DNA of 64,000 nucleotides from Flavobacteriaceae bacterium GF1. GTDB taxonomy: Bacteria; Bacteroidota; Bacteroidia; Flavobacteriales; Flavobacteriaceae. Made by a program: the position numbers and the translations under genes. The stretch is from the NCBI GenBank assembly GCA_009797885.1, contig WNKP01000005.1:1-64000 (forward strand), given 5' to 3'. A model generated the notes under the pieces. The model had not been told where the DNA came from. It saw only the letters and a program-made list of their open reading frames with translations, and ran no database searches. Shown in pieces: positions 43,414-53,320 of this stretch (within the stretch, counting starts at the first letter, position 1; each line of letters opens with the position of its first letter).

Positions 43414-43578
43414 CTAGTTAATCTTTAAAGGTTCAGAAAACCAACGATTCTTGGGAATTCGTCCTGTCTTCGCAATCAGTCCCATTAACTCGCCTTTTAA
43501 CTGGACCAAAATAATTCCCTTTTTATCAAGGAACGATTGTTGATCAAGGTTGATAAATGGTGTAAACTTATTGGACAT
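43414..43578 (-). CDS. Possible small protein (54 aa), unknown
   Basis: An ATG at 43576-43578 opens a 54-codon frame ending in TAG at 43414. It begins MSNKFTPFINLDQQ and has a regular hydrophilic/hydrophobic mix (GIILVQLKGELMGLIAKTGRIP). The amino-acid composition looks coding, unlike the surrounding AT-rich sequence, but I know no family. It could be a real small gene or the remnant of a longer one. Confidence 0.3.
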   Translation of the reverse strand: MSNKFTPFINLDQQSFLDKKGIILVQLKGELMGLIAKTGRIPKNRWFSEPLKIN

Positions 43579-43770
43579 CTTTTGTAAAAATCTTTTACAC
43601 GCCGAAAGATATTCCTATCAATATATTCTTATAAAACATTAACAATTAATACATTACATTTTTTGGTATGAAATTAGATATTAACGTGTACTCAAGAGTA
43701 TTTACAGTAATAACTTTTATTGTACAGTACTTTTTCTACCAAGGAAATTAACCCAAAAAACGCACAAATA
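43579..43770. other. Gap before the FtsX-type permease
   Basis: An AT-rich stretch with no gene. It probably holds the promoter of the permease gene, but no exact TAnnTTTG element is found near it. Confidence 0.4.
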
Positions 43771-46182
43771 ATGTTCAAAAACTATCTAAAGGTAGCGCTG
43801 CGAAATATAAGTAGAAACAAGACTTTTTCGGCTATCAACTTGCTGGGTATAGTTTTAGGCATGATAAGTTTTCTATTTATATTTCTTTGGATACAAGATG
43901 AAAGAAGCATCGATAACTTTCATGAGAATGCGGATAACCTTTTTAACGTATACTACACCATAGAGTCGGAAGGAAAATTGAATGCCACCTACCAAAGCCC
44001 AACTGGTTTCAATGATACGCGGTTTTATCCCCTTGTCGAAGGTGCAAAAAAAAGTGTTCCAGGAATAAAGCACATTTCTTTTTATGCGTCGGGCTATGAT
44101 TTGCCCTGGGGGTTTCCTGAAACTTTTGTAGTCGGTGATAAGATGTACAAGCTTGAAGGTTCAAGGGCCAGTTCCGAGTTTTTCAAGATGTTTGACTATC
44201 CGATTATTTCCGGTGATTCTGAGACCCCACTTTCCAATATCAATACAATTGCCATTTCAAGAAAAATGGCGGAGATGTTTTTTGGTTCCCCGCAAAACGC
44301 AATTGACAAAATAGTCAAGTACAATGGTGAATTGGACTTGACAGTTACTTCTGTTTTCGAAAACGTTACTACGAAAAGCTCTTTAGTTTTTGATTATCTT
44401 ATCGATTGGGAAACCTTCGCAAGAGAACAGGTAAAGTATGCCTCGGACGATTTATTTGCCACGGTACAAATTGAAGGCAACACCGACGCCGCAGAGGTCG
44501 AACGAAATATTAATGAATACCTGCAAACACGTGTTGACCAGAATCAGCCGGTCAAAATTGAAGCCAAATTGGCCCCATATCAAGATCGTTACCTTAAGGC
44601 CAATTTTAAAAATGGGAGGCCCCATGGAGGAAGAACGGATTATTTGAAGCTTTTTGGAGCAGTGGCACTTTTTGTCCTTGTAGTTGCCTGTATCAATTAC
44701 ATGAACCTTTCGACTGCTCGGTCTATAAAAAGGGCAAAAGAAGTTGGTGTTCGCAAAGTAGTTGGTTCTTCCCGAAAGCATTTGATAAGACAATTTTTGA
44801 TTGAATCCATTTTGCTTTCACTTTTTGCCGTGGTTATCTCGGTATTGCTTACTTGGATACTTCTCCCTTATATCAATGCCATTACCGGAAAGCAAATTAG
44901 CCTTCCGTTCATGGTGCCTTCATATTGGTTGGCAGTAATGGGATTAATTTTGGTGACCGGTCTTGTCGCGGGAAGCTATCCCGCACTCTTTATGTCTTAC
45001 TTAAAACCAGTAGAGGTTCTACAGGGCTCCGTACAGTTTTCCGGTTCCTCAAAATGGTTCAGAAAAGGTCTTATCGTATTTCAATTTGGCCTTTCGATAT
45101 TTCTCTTAATAGCTACTTTGGTCGTTTCAAGACAAGCAGATTACGTCCAAAACTCCCATTTGGGGTATAACCGTGAAAATCTGGTATACATTCGAATCGA
45201 AGGTACGCTATCCAACCCTGAGAAGTACGCGACCTTTAAACAGGAAGCTTCTAAATTACCAGGGGTTGCTCTTGTAGACAGAAGTAGCGAAGCGCCACAT
45301 TCGATGACTTTTGAAGTATTAGATGCTATCAACTGGGAGGGAAAAAGTCATGGAGAATCAGTTGGGTTTATGCCCAAATCCGTTGGATATGATTATTTAC
45401 GGATTATGGACCTGAAGGTGGGTGAAGGACGTGGTTTTTCAAGAGCTATAGCAACGGATTCTTCGGACGCCTTCATGGTAAACCAGGAGGCGGTCAAACA
45501 AATGGGAATGACGGACCCTTTGGGCAAATGGATATCGGCATGGAAAAAGAAGGGTCGTATTGTAGGTGTTTTAGAGGACTATCATACGGCCTCACTTCAT
45601 CAAAGAATTAAACCGGTAATAGTTGATATAAAAGAGCATCTTCCGTTTGGCTTTATTCTTGTAAGAACACTACCGGGCAGGACAAAGGAAGCACTGGCAG
45701 GACTGGAACAGCTATATGGCCGTATCAACCCCAACCGACCTTTCGATTTCAAGTTTGCAGACAGTGAGTACCTGGCTATGTATAAAAGTGAAGAGGTGAT
45801 TGCTAAACTCTCCAATATCTTTTCCTTTTTGTCCATCTTTATTTCCTGTTTGGGGTTATTTGGGCTCGCCATGTTCTCGGCCCAGCAAAGAATAAAGGAA
45901 GTTGCTGTTCGTAAAGTGCTTGGTGCATCCGTTGCTAACATCATGGGGCTTTTTTCAAAAGATATCATGAAATTAATAGGATTCTCATTTCTGATAAGTA
46001 TTCCAGTAGGGTGGTATGCCATGAGTGAATGGTTGAAGGGTTTCGCCTATAAAGTGGACCTATCATGGTGGATATTTCTACTGGCCGGAATCATATCGAG
46101 TTTGATTGCTTTGGCAACTATTAGTTCCCAGTCATTGAAGGTGGCCTTTTCCAATCCTGCAAAATCCTTGCGAGCAGAATGA
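43771..46182 (+). CDS. FtsX/MacB-type ABC transporter permease
   Basis: The 803-residue inner-membrane protein starts at the ATG 43771 (MFKNYLKVALRNISRNKTFS), the usual opening of Bacteroidota FtsX permeases. The layout is TM1 (about 21-42), a periplasmic MacB-PCD domain, three membrane segments (about 285-430), a second periplasmic domain, and three final segments ending in NPAKSLRAE. VGVRKVVGSSR and VAVRKVLGASVANI are the two coupling motifs for an ATPase. No ATPase gene lies next to it. Substrate unknown; such permeases are often induced by antimicrobial compounds. Confidence 0.93.
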   Translation: MFKNYLKVALRNISRNKTFSAINLLGIVLGMISFLFIFLWIQDERSIDNFHENADNLFNVYYTIESEGKLNATYQSPTGFNDTRFYPLVEGAKKSVPGIKHISFYASGYDLPWGFPETFVVGDKMYKLEGSRASSEFFKMFDYPIISGDSETPLSNINTIAISRKMAEMFFGSPQNAIDKIVKYNGELDLTVTSVFENVTTKSSLVFDYLIDWETFAREQVKYASDDLFATVQIEGNTDAAEVERNINEYLQTRVDQNQPVKIEAKLAPYQDRYLKANFKNGRPHGGRTDYLKLFGAVALFVLVVACINYMNLSTARSIKRAKEVGVRKVVGSSRKHLIRQFLIESILLSLFAVVISVLLTWILLPYINAITGKQISLPFMVPSYWLAVMGLILVTGLVAGSYPALFMSYLKPVEVLQGSVQFSGSSKWFRKGLIVFQFGLSIFLLIATLVVSRQADYVQNSHLGYNRENLVYIRIEGTLSNPEKYATFKQEASKLPGVALVDRSSEAPHSMTFEVLDAINWEGKSHGESVGFMPKSVGYDYLRIMDLKVGEGRGFSRAIATDSSDAFMVNQEAVKQMGMTDPLGKWISAWKKKGRIVGVLEDYHTASLHQRIKPVIVDIKEHLPFGFILVRTLPGRTKEALAGLEQLYGRINPNRPFDFKFADSEYLAMYKSEEVIAKLSNIFSFLSIFISCLGLFGLAMFSAQQRIKEVAVRKVLGASVANIMGLFSKDIMKLIGFSFLISIPVGWYAMSEWLKGFAYKVDLSWWIFLLAGIISSLIALATISSQSLKVAFSNPAKSLRAE

Positions 46183-46531
46183 TTCGTGAGCCTAGTATTT
46201 TAAAAAAACTGCAGCCTTGTATAAATATAGTCGTCTCAGTTTAAAGGCTAAGCCATACTTAATAATGAAAATTTGTTTGTACGCGGGCCTGTGATTTTGC
46301 TTATTAATACCTTGTGTTTTTGCCAAGGATTATCCGAAGGAGGTATTGGAATTTCTTTAAATGGAAATTAAGAGAAAAAATTCCAAGACCACAGGTTGAC
46401 GAAAATCTCGCCTCTTCCCCGACAATCGTTTAGCCTGAGGTTTTATTGGGTCATTGGTACAAACTATAGCTATTGATGTAACTTTATTTCTGAATTTCAG
46501 TCTTTCTTTCTACAAACGTTTGGCACTAAAA
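46183..46531. other. Gap between the permease and an AraC gene
   Basis: No gene, terminator hairpin or repeat of note was seen in these 349 bases. Confidence 0.4.
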
Positions 46532-47332
46532 ATGAGTAGGTTTATTAACAAAAAACCAGTAAAGGAACTAGAACATTTAGTGCATAGTTTTTATTTTCAA
46601 TCCTTTTACAATAAGGAACAAAAAAACTCTGGTCTTATTGCTGATGATGGATGTTACGAAATCATGTTGGTAAAAGAAGAGAATGCCATTTTAAAGACAG
46701 GTAAACAAACTAAATACCAAATACCCAAGACCTATACCATCCATAAAGTAGAACAACCGTTTGGAATTGAATATGCAGGTAGTTTCAATACATTTTGCAT
46801 AAAACTTCAACCATGGGTAAACGCTTTGTTTTTCTCAGATGGTCTGCCACAAGGGGTAATTGACCTGAGAATGGTATTTGGTGAAGAAATTTCTTGTTTA
46901 CATGACAGGGTTTTTTCAGTTTCTGATTTTGACGAAATGGTTGAAATAGCGGAAGAATTTATAATTCGGTTAAATATTCATTCATCGCCTGAGACAAAGT
47001 TCATCAATAAAGTCTGTGATGAAATTTATGTCAAAAACGGCAATGTTACAGTTAAAGAACTGGCAGATTTGTTTCAAACAAGTAGGCAGGCATTGAACAA
47101 ACTCTTTTACTACAACGTAAAACACACCTTAAAAAAGTTCATTCTTCTAATTAGAATCAGGGCTTCTATTGAATATAAGCTTACCCATCCTGATACGCCT
47201 TTGACTTCTATTGCATATATGTTCGGATATTCAGATCAAGCGCATTTTGTGAACAATTTTAAAAGACTTTGTGGAACAACCCCTTCGGACTTCGTTAAAA
47301 ATAGATCTTACTCATGTAACGATTTAAGATAA
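46532..47332 (+). CDS. AraC-family transcriptional regulator
   Basis: The 266-residue protein starts at the ATG 46532 (MSRFINKKPVKELEHLVHSFYFQ); an earlier ATG would add 26 atypical residues. The N-terminal part is a DUF6597-like ligand domain. The C-terminal two-HTH AraC domain is clear (VTVKELADLFQTSRQALNKLF and TSIAYMFGYSDQAHFVNNFKRLCGTTPSDF). It precedes a serine hydrolase gene, which it may control. Confidence 0.9.
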   Translation: MSRFINKKPVKELEHLVHSFYFQSFYNKEQKNSGLIADDGCYEIMLVKEENAILKTGKQTKYQIPKTYTIHKVEQPFGIEYAGSFNTFCIKLQPWVNALFFSDGLPQGVIDLRMVFGEEISCLHDRVFSVSDFDEMVEIAEEFIIRLNIHSSPETKFINKVCDEIYVKNGNVTVKELADLFQTSRQALNKLFYYNVKHTLKKFILLIRIRASIEYKLTHPDTPLTSIAYMFGYSDQAHFVNNFKRLCGTTPSDFVKNRSYSCNDLR

Positions 47333-47379
47333 GGGCGTTCTTTACACCAAAATTACAATTCCGTAAATACAGCACCATT

Positions 47380-47387
47380 TATCTTTG
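47380..47387 (+). promoter_or_regulatory. TATCTTTG, -7 element before the serine hydrolase
   Basis: An exact TAnnTTTG match lies 27 bases before the ATG at 47415. It shows that an earlier in-frame TTG at 47385 is inside the promoter and not the start. Confidence 0.6.
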
Positions 47388-47414
47388 AGCCTTGCAGCAG
47401 TAATTGTTTTAAGC

Positions 47415-49169
47415 ATGTATTTAAAATTACATTACATTTTTTTGATTATTGTACTATTACAAACTTCAATTGTAAAACCACAAAATTCTAGAGCAGAAAT
47501 ATCTGATGGGGATACCATCACCAAGACTTTAAAACTGGGTGAAGCCCACAATTATCAAATAGCGTTGAACCAAGGAGAACTTGCCGTTCTTACGCTATAT
47601 GACTATACAATAAATACCAAAAGTATAGTCACAAATGAGGAAAATTACATTGTAGAGCAATCGGATACATGGGACATATCGAATTATATTGTTTTTTATG
47701 CCGATGAAAGTGAAGAATTCAGTATTGAAATTGAGCCTTTCAATAATAGCCAAGAAAAAGGTGTTTATTCTTTAAAAACAAAAGTATATCGCTCAGAAAC
47801 CAATGACAAAACGGAGACGATAAATCAATTTCTGTCCATCTTTTATGAAGATGATGGCCCTGGGGCATCCATACTTATTTTGGATAATGGTATTCCCAAA
47901 TACAAAAGGAGCTTTGGCCTATCGAACCTAGAGTATAATATCCCAGTTACTGAAAATACAGTTTTTAACCTCGCATCTGTTTCAAAACAAATTACGGCTT
48001 TTGGCATTGCTATTCTTGCTTATAGGGGCATCATCTCTTTAAAAGACGATATCAGAAAATACATCCCTGAATTACCCGAATATGACCATGTAGTCACTAT
48101 TCAACACCTTATCGACCATACTAGCGGATTATATGAAAGCAGGCATGCATTGGTTCTTGCTGGATATGGGTCGGAAGGTTTTTATGATAAGGATAGGGTA
48201 TTACGGTATTTATCCAGACAAAAAAACTTGCTGTTTACACCAGGCGAGCGTCTTCAATACAGTAATTCCGGTTATATACTTTTGTCAGAAGTAATCTCTA
48301 GGTCAACGGGTATTGGATTTGCCGAATGGATAAAGGAAAATATTTTTTCTCCTTTGGAAATGAATAATTCTCTCATCAGGGATAATCCAGAATTGATAAT
48401 TGAGAAAAGGGCGTACCCCTATTATGCGACAAGCGAGGAAGATCATGCACAATCCCTGAATGATTTCGGAGCAATAGGAGCTTCTGGGGTATATAGTTCT
48501 ATCAACGATTTAGCCAAATGGCTGAATAATTACAAGACAGGAAAAGTTGGAGGGCCAGAAATTTTGGCTATCGTAAATAGGCAAGGTGTTTTAAATAATG
48601 GAGATCGGACCAACTATGCTTTTGGAAACTGGAAATCTGATAACAAGGGTTTGAATAGAATAAATCACTTGGGTCTGACTTCAGGGTATAGAACATCGGT
48701 CACTCGTTATCCTGACAAAGATGTGGCTATCATATATCTTGCGAATGACGGCGCATTCCGAACCTATTATTTGGCAAGAAAAATTGAGGATATCTTTTTA
48801 TTGGATTCTTATAGCTTCGTTAAAAAGGAAAGTGAAGGGAGTAAAACTATTGATACGAATAAGGATACCTCATCTGAGGAATTGGAAAGTGAAAAAAGAA
48901 TAGACACGGACATTACTGAATACCTTGGGGTTTACTACAGTAATGAGATTGTTGCTTCATATGATTTCGTAGAAAAAAACGGGAAAATTCAAATTGTAAG
49001 TACGAAACATAGGCCAATAGACTTGGAACAAACTAACAATGATATTTTTAAAGGAAATCAATGGTTTTTTGATCAGATAAAATTCCAGAGAGATAAATCC
49101 AACAAAATCATTGGCTGCATAGTTTTTAGTGACAGCGATGGTACGGGTATTGAATTTAGAAAAGAATAA
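47415..49169 (+). CDS. Exported serine hydrolase with N-terminal domain
   Basis: The 584-residue protein starts at the ATG 47415, giving a signal peptide MYLKLHYIFLIIVLLQTSIV. Residues 25-130 form a beta-rich domain I do not recognise. A class C beta-lactamase fold follows, with S188-VS-K191, YSNSGYILL (YxN) and HLGLTSGYR. The last 100 residues look like the C-terminal lipocalin-like extension seen in many Bacteroidota members. It may be an esterase or D-amino peptidase. Confidence 0.88.
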   Translation: MYLKLHYIFLIIVLLQTSIVKPQNSRAEISDGDTITKTLKLGEAHNYQIALNQGELAVLTLYDYTINTKSIVTNEENYIVEQSDTWDISNYIVFYADESEEFSIEIEPFNNSQEKGVYSLKTKVYRSETNDKTETINQFLSIFYEDDGPGASILILDNGIPKYKRSFGLSNLEYNIPVTENTVFNLASVSKQITAFGIAILAYRGIISLKDDIRKYIPELPEYDHVVTIQHLIDHTSGLYESRHALVLAGYGSEGFYDKDRVLRYLSRQKNLLFTPGERLQYSNSGYILLSEVISRSTGIGFAEWIKENIFSPLEMNNSLIRDNPELIIEKRAYPYYATSEEDHAQSLNDFGAIGASGVYSSINDLAKWLNNYKTGKVGGPEILAIVNRQGVLNNGDRTNYAFGNWKSDNKGLNRINHLGLTSGYRTSVTRYPDKDVAIIYLANDGAFRTYYLARKIEDIFLLDSYSFVKKESEGSKTIDTNKDTSSEELESEKRIDTDITEYLGVYYSNEIVASYDFVEKNGKIQIVSTKHRPIDLEQTNNDIFKGNQWFFDQIKFQRDKSNKIIGCIVFSDSDGTGIEFRKE

Positions 49170-49359
49170 AACCAATGGGGGGGTTATAAATAAAAAGTAA
49201 AAGTCTATTGCAGCTCTCTGCTGAAAGGTCGGTGTGTGAAAATCCGATTGTTCCTACATTTAGAATTTGGATGAAGAAACCTCCTGGGTGCACTTTCAAC
49301 TAATCTGCCTCATTTGCCTAAAAGACATTTTTCTCGTTTCAGCCTGTGCAAAATACATT

Positions 49360-51801
49360 TTAGGTCCTTTCGTTTTCAGATTTACCTACCTTTTTATTCT
49401 TGTAGTTGGATTTTTTGAGTTTGCCGAAGTTATAGGAAGCAGAAAATCTAATAAAGTTGGTGTTAAATCTGTTACCGTAAATGATATCAGTGGTGCCGGA
49501 ACGATAATTACCGTCAGCTCGTATACCTTGAAAGACATCATTAAAATCAAGATTTAGTTTTAATGTATCCCCAAAGAATTGTTTCTCAACTCCTATATTC
49601 ACCGTGTACTGATTTTTTCTTAAATAAATCCCGTCTTGTAGGTCACTCAAATACCAACCTGTTAAGTAAAAGGTGAACAAATCACCAATTGTAAAACTAT
49701 TTTGGGAGTAAAAATAAAAGCTTGGTTCATTGTCCCTGATTTCAAAAACGCCCGTATTGTCGATTAACTCATTGTAGTTTACAATTATGTTATTAATGGA
49801 TTGCCACCATTTGAGATTGATGGTTCTACTTAAAGAGGCAAAAAAGGCATGTTCCCTATCAAAATTGATGGTCTGTAATACATATTCCCGTGACGAGTTT
49901 TCCAGTTGGAACGCCGCTCTTGTAATCCGTTCAATAGTGTAGGTATACCCAAATTTTAGATTCCAGTCTTTATAGGTTCCACCTGTTTCAAAACTATGTA
50001 CTCGGGAAGGTTGCAAATTGGGATTTCCCCTAATGGAGGTAAACTCATCTTGGTATATCACAAAAGGATTTAAGGTTTCATAGGAAGGTCTTCGTATTCT
50101 GGAGGAATAAGTAATAAATATATTCGTGTTTTCGGACAATTTGGTGTCAAAGGAGGCATTGGGAAAGACATTGATGTAATTATCTTCAATGACCGCCCCC
50201 CCGTTCACACTGGTGAACAAGGTATAATCCGTGAATTCTGTTCTAAAACCAAGACTATAGTTTGTGTTTTCGTTCAAACGCTTGCTAAAATTTAAATATA
50301 AAGCGGGCACCCTTTCATCGTATTGAAAATTATTGGAAAGCTCAGTGTCCCTGATCAAAGTACCATCTTCCTCCAAATCAAAGAAATCGGTAAATGATGT
50401 ATTGTTTACATAAGCAAACTTACCTCCCATTTCTAGACTGCTCTTGTCGTAAACCTTGGTGAAGTCCAATTGAACGCTGACAATCTGAATGTTCCCCTCA
50501 CCTGAATTATTAAGCTTGGAGTTGCTTTCTACCCCATCGATTGTACTTGACTCGTTGATTTCGTTATCAAAGTCGTTCTTATAAGAGGCATACTGCCCCC
50601 CTATAAATAGAATGGTGCCCAAGCTATCTATTTGGGTTGAATAGTTTAGGTTTAAAATGTTTTTACGATTCAAATCGTCCATTTCCAAAACGCTATTGTA
50701 GAGGCCGATTTCATTATCGATTATCACATTGTTGCTTAGTTGATCACCTCCCATATCTTCATAAGCACCATTGTACTCTAGGGAAATGTATGAATCTTCT
50801 GAGATGTCATACTGGCCACCAAGGCTGTAGTTGGAGAAGTTATTCCGCTCGTACAACCAATCCAACTCTATATCCGAGCTAAAAAAGTCCCCAACTTCAT
50901 CTCGTGTACGCGTTGTGTTTTTAAACCATCTATCATTTCCCACCAGCAACCCATAGGAGGCATTCATTGACCACTTACCTCTCCCGTAATTTAGGTCTAG
51001 GTTGGTCCTATTGTCATACCCTGCAAAATCACTGTAACTGTAGTAGTTTTTAAGCATCCCTTTTATCCCCTCTTCTGTATTGCGTTTGGTTTTAATGTTA
51101 ATGACCGCATTACCCTCGGCATCATATCGCGGTCCAGGATTGGTTATGATTTCAATCTTGTCGATGTTGGAGGGCGCAATGGTGGACAAACGCTCATCGC
51201 TCACCTTTATCCCATTGATGAATATCACGGCATCCCCCTTTCCAAAAATGCTTATCCCGTTATTTTCATCGACTAAAACGCTGGGTGATTTGCTGAGTAT
51301 TTCTTGCGCAGAGGTACTGGTGGCCAAGGTGGTATTTTCAACTTTTATTTCAACTGAACCATCTGCTCTTTGTTTTACCAAAGGGGTTTTGGAAACCACA
51401 ACTACTTCATCCAACTCTGTGGATGCTTCTTCAACCACTATATCACCCAAATCAATCAATGTCTGGCCCTCAAATTCCACATTGATATATGTGTCCTGAA
51501 ATTCCAAAGAAGTTAGTTTTAGCAGAACACGTGGTGTATTCAGGTTTTCCAGTTCAAATTTTCCATCAAAGAAACTGGTTCCAGCTATGATTGTAGAGTC
51601 CGTGGGAGACAATACCAGTGCATTACCCGTCATAATAGCTCCATCAGAATTCACTACGTTGCCAGATATGGATTCTATGGATTGCCCATGCGCAGCTATA
51701 AGAGAAAAAAGTAAACAAATCAGCAATAACAGCAAACCCCAGCAGTCTTGAAGTTTATGATACCTCGTTATAATGCGTTTCTGGTTCAACATTAGTTTCA
51801 T
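49360..51801 (-). CDS. TonB-dependent receptor-like outer-membrane protein
   Basis: The 813-residue protein has a signal segment (residues 20-40), a carboxypeptidase-regulatory-like domain (SISGNVVNSDGAIMTGNALVLS), a plug domain (VVEEASTELDEVVVVSKTPL, GKGDAVIFINGIKV, IEIITNPGPRYDAEGNAVINIK) and a long beta-barrel. It belongs to the 'outer membrane beta-barrel' branch that lacks a clear TonB box. It is next to a membrane-bound AraC regulator on the same strand. Ligand unknown. Confidence 0.92.
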   Translation of the reverse strand: MKLMLNQKRIITRYHKLQDCWGLLLLLICLLFSLIAAHGQSIESISGNVVNSDGAIMTGNALVLSPTDSTIIAGTSFFDGKFELENLNTPRVLLKLTSLEFQDTYINVEFEGQTLIDLGDIVVEEASTELDEVVVVSKTPLVKQRADGSVEIKVENTTLATSTSAQEILSKSPSVLVDENNGISIFGKGDAVIFINGIKVSDERLSTIAPSNIDKIEIITNPGPRYDAEGNAVINIKTKRNTEEGIKGMLKNYYSYSDFAGYDNRTNLDLNYGRGKWSMNASYGLLVGNDRWFKNTTRTRDEVGDFFSSDIELDWLYERNNFSNYSLGGQYDISEDSYISLEYNGAYEDMGGDQLSNNVIIDNEIGLYNSVLEMDDLNRKNILNLNYSTQIDSLGTILFIGGQYASYKNDFDNEINESSTIDGVESNSKLNNSGEGNIQIVSVQLDFTKVYDKSSLEMGGKFAYVNNTSFTDFFDLEEDGTLIRDTELSNNFQYDERVPALYLNFSKRLNENTNYSLGFRTEFTDYTLFTSVNGGAVIEDNYINVFPNASFDTKLSENTNIFITYSSRIRRPSYETLNPFVIYQDEFTSIRGNPNLQPSRVHSFETGGTYKDWNLKFGYTYTIERITRAAFQLENSSREYVLQTINFDREHAFFASLSRTINLKWWQSINNIIVNYNELIDNTGVFEIRDNEPSFYFYSQNSFTIGDLFTFYLTGWYLSDLQDGIYLRKNQYTVNIGVEKQFFGDTLKLNLDFNDVFQGIRADGNYRSGTTDIIYGNRFNTNFIRFSASYNFGKLKKSNYKNKKVGKSENERT

Positions 51802-51925
51802 AGGAATTTCCTCAAATGGCTACATACTGGGCTCAAAGAAAAACTAGGCTAAAGTTGAAGTATTTCGGCCAGGACGAGGTATCCTATTGAAAATCCGTAG
51901 TCCGGATTTATAAATGGCAACCCCT

Positions 51926-53023
51926 CTATTCTATAGTAGAATGTTGTTCCCGATAGTTTGAAGGTGTTAAACCAGTAAGCTTCTTAAACGTCGAAAAAAA
52001 AGTAGACTTAGAATTAAATCCACAATCATAGCCTATGGTTTCAAGGGTGAAGTTATTATTACTCAATAATTTCTTTTTAGCAGCTTCAATTCGATGTTCA
52101 TTTATAAAAATTGCAAAGCTTTTACCGAGATTATCATTTAAGAATTGTGAGAGAAGGTACGGGGGTATTTGAAGTTTATCTGCCACATCGGCAATTTTCA
52201 AATTAGGATTTCTAAACAATTCCCCTTCTTTAAATAAACTATACAATTTTGTAGTAAGAATTTGTTCCTCGGAAGCATCTATTTTCTTCGAGGCATACTT
52301 CAAATGCCGTTCAAAAAAACCTGATGTCCTCCGGAATTTGAAAATCCAGAGAATGAGTAGACCATAAAAAATAATAGAAAATGATAATGCACCTACCATG
52401 TAGGTGGTGCGTGAAGTTACAATAGGTCCAATCCAAAAAACAACAATTCCCAAAAAGAGACTAACCAGCCAGGTTTCTTCATCATTCAACTTGAATTTGC
52501 TCTGAAATACTTTGCCAAAACTTTTTTTAAGAAGGACTGCTGACAGCGCCAAATAAACAAACCATTGGAAGTATATGAAGGCTACCACATATTGTGAGAG
52601 TAAGGTAGGGCCATTCACATAACTAAAGGTCAATGGATAGAGTAAGCCTATTATTGGAATCGAAACGACCGCTGGAATTATATGGACCCACCAATATGCT
52701 TTTGTATTCGTATTGTCTTTTATTGAACACTTTACATACAAATAAAAAAATGGCCCAATCAAAGCATTTGCGGAAAACCCTATTTCCACTATGATTTCAG
52801 AGAGGCCCCAATCAAAATAAAGAAAAACAGACGTTACTATTTTGACACCAATTGCCAATAGTAGCGCAGCCAGAAAATAATTTGCATTGGCCCTATGTTT
52901 AATGAGGAAGGCAAAATAAATACCTAAAAACAGGGCGTTAAAAGCACCAAGTGCCCCAAAGAAAAATAATATTTGATTTTGAGTATCCAAGCCAATAATA
53001 AAAATACAAATTACACAAGCCAA
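51926..53023 (-). CDS. AraC-family regulator with multi-pass membrane sensor
   Basis: The 365-residue protein has seven or so N-terminal membrane segments (residues 15-230) followed by a cytosolic AraC HTH (LKIADVADKLQIPPYLLSQFL and FTLETIGYDCGFNSKSTFFSTFKKLTGLTPSNYR). The start is a TTG at 53021-53023; a second TTG at 52990 (LDTQNQILFFFGALG) is equally good. It lies 124 bases upstream of the receptor gene and could sense an external signal for it. Confidence 0.87.
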   Translation of the reverse strand: MACVICIFIIGLDTQNQILFFFGALGAFNALFLGIYFAFLIKHRANANYFLAALLLAIGVKIVTSVFLYFDWGLSEIIVEIGFSANALIGPFFYLYVKCSIKDNTNTKAYWWVHIIPAVVSIPIIGLLYPLTFSYVNGPTLLSQYVVAFIYFQWFVYLALSAVLLKKSFGKVFQSKFKLNDEETWLVSLFLGIVVFWIGPIVTSRTTYMVGALSFSIIFYGLLILWIFKFRRTSGFFERHLKYASKKIDASEEQILTTKLYSLFKEGELFRNPNLKIADVADKLQIPPYLLSQFLNDNLGKSFAIFINEHRIEAAKKKLLSNNNFTLETIGYDCGFNSKSTFFSTFKKLTGLTPSNYREQHSTIE

Positions 53024-53320
53024 ATCTCCTGAATAAAGAGATAACTGTTGATTTTAATTGTTTAAGGTTTTGTAAGGAATCTAACATTAGTTTTATTGGA
53101 TGGAGTAACCTATTCGGTGAGCATAAAATTGTATATGACCGAAAATCTGCTACTTATTATTATTTTGAAAGATAGATTCTAATCCCATATTGACCTTTTG
53201 ATTTAAATGGTTTGAAACTATGTCATTTCAATGGAGCAGTAAGTACTCTATCGGAAACTGGATTCCTTAAAAATGGTTTTCTTTGACAAGCCTCAAATTG
53301 AATTTCCAAAAACACAATTA

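Noticed and set aside
43771-49169. A complete MacAB-type exporter
   Set aside because: Only the FtsX permease is present; no ATPase or membrane-fusion protein lies in this stretch.
49267-49557. A 96-codon plus-strand frame opposite the receptor gene's 3' end
   Set aside because: It is largely the shadow of the receptor's C-terminal barrel strands.
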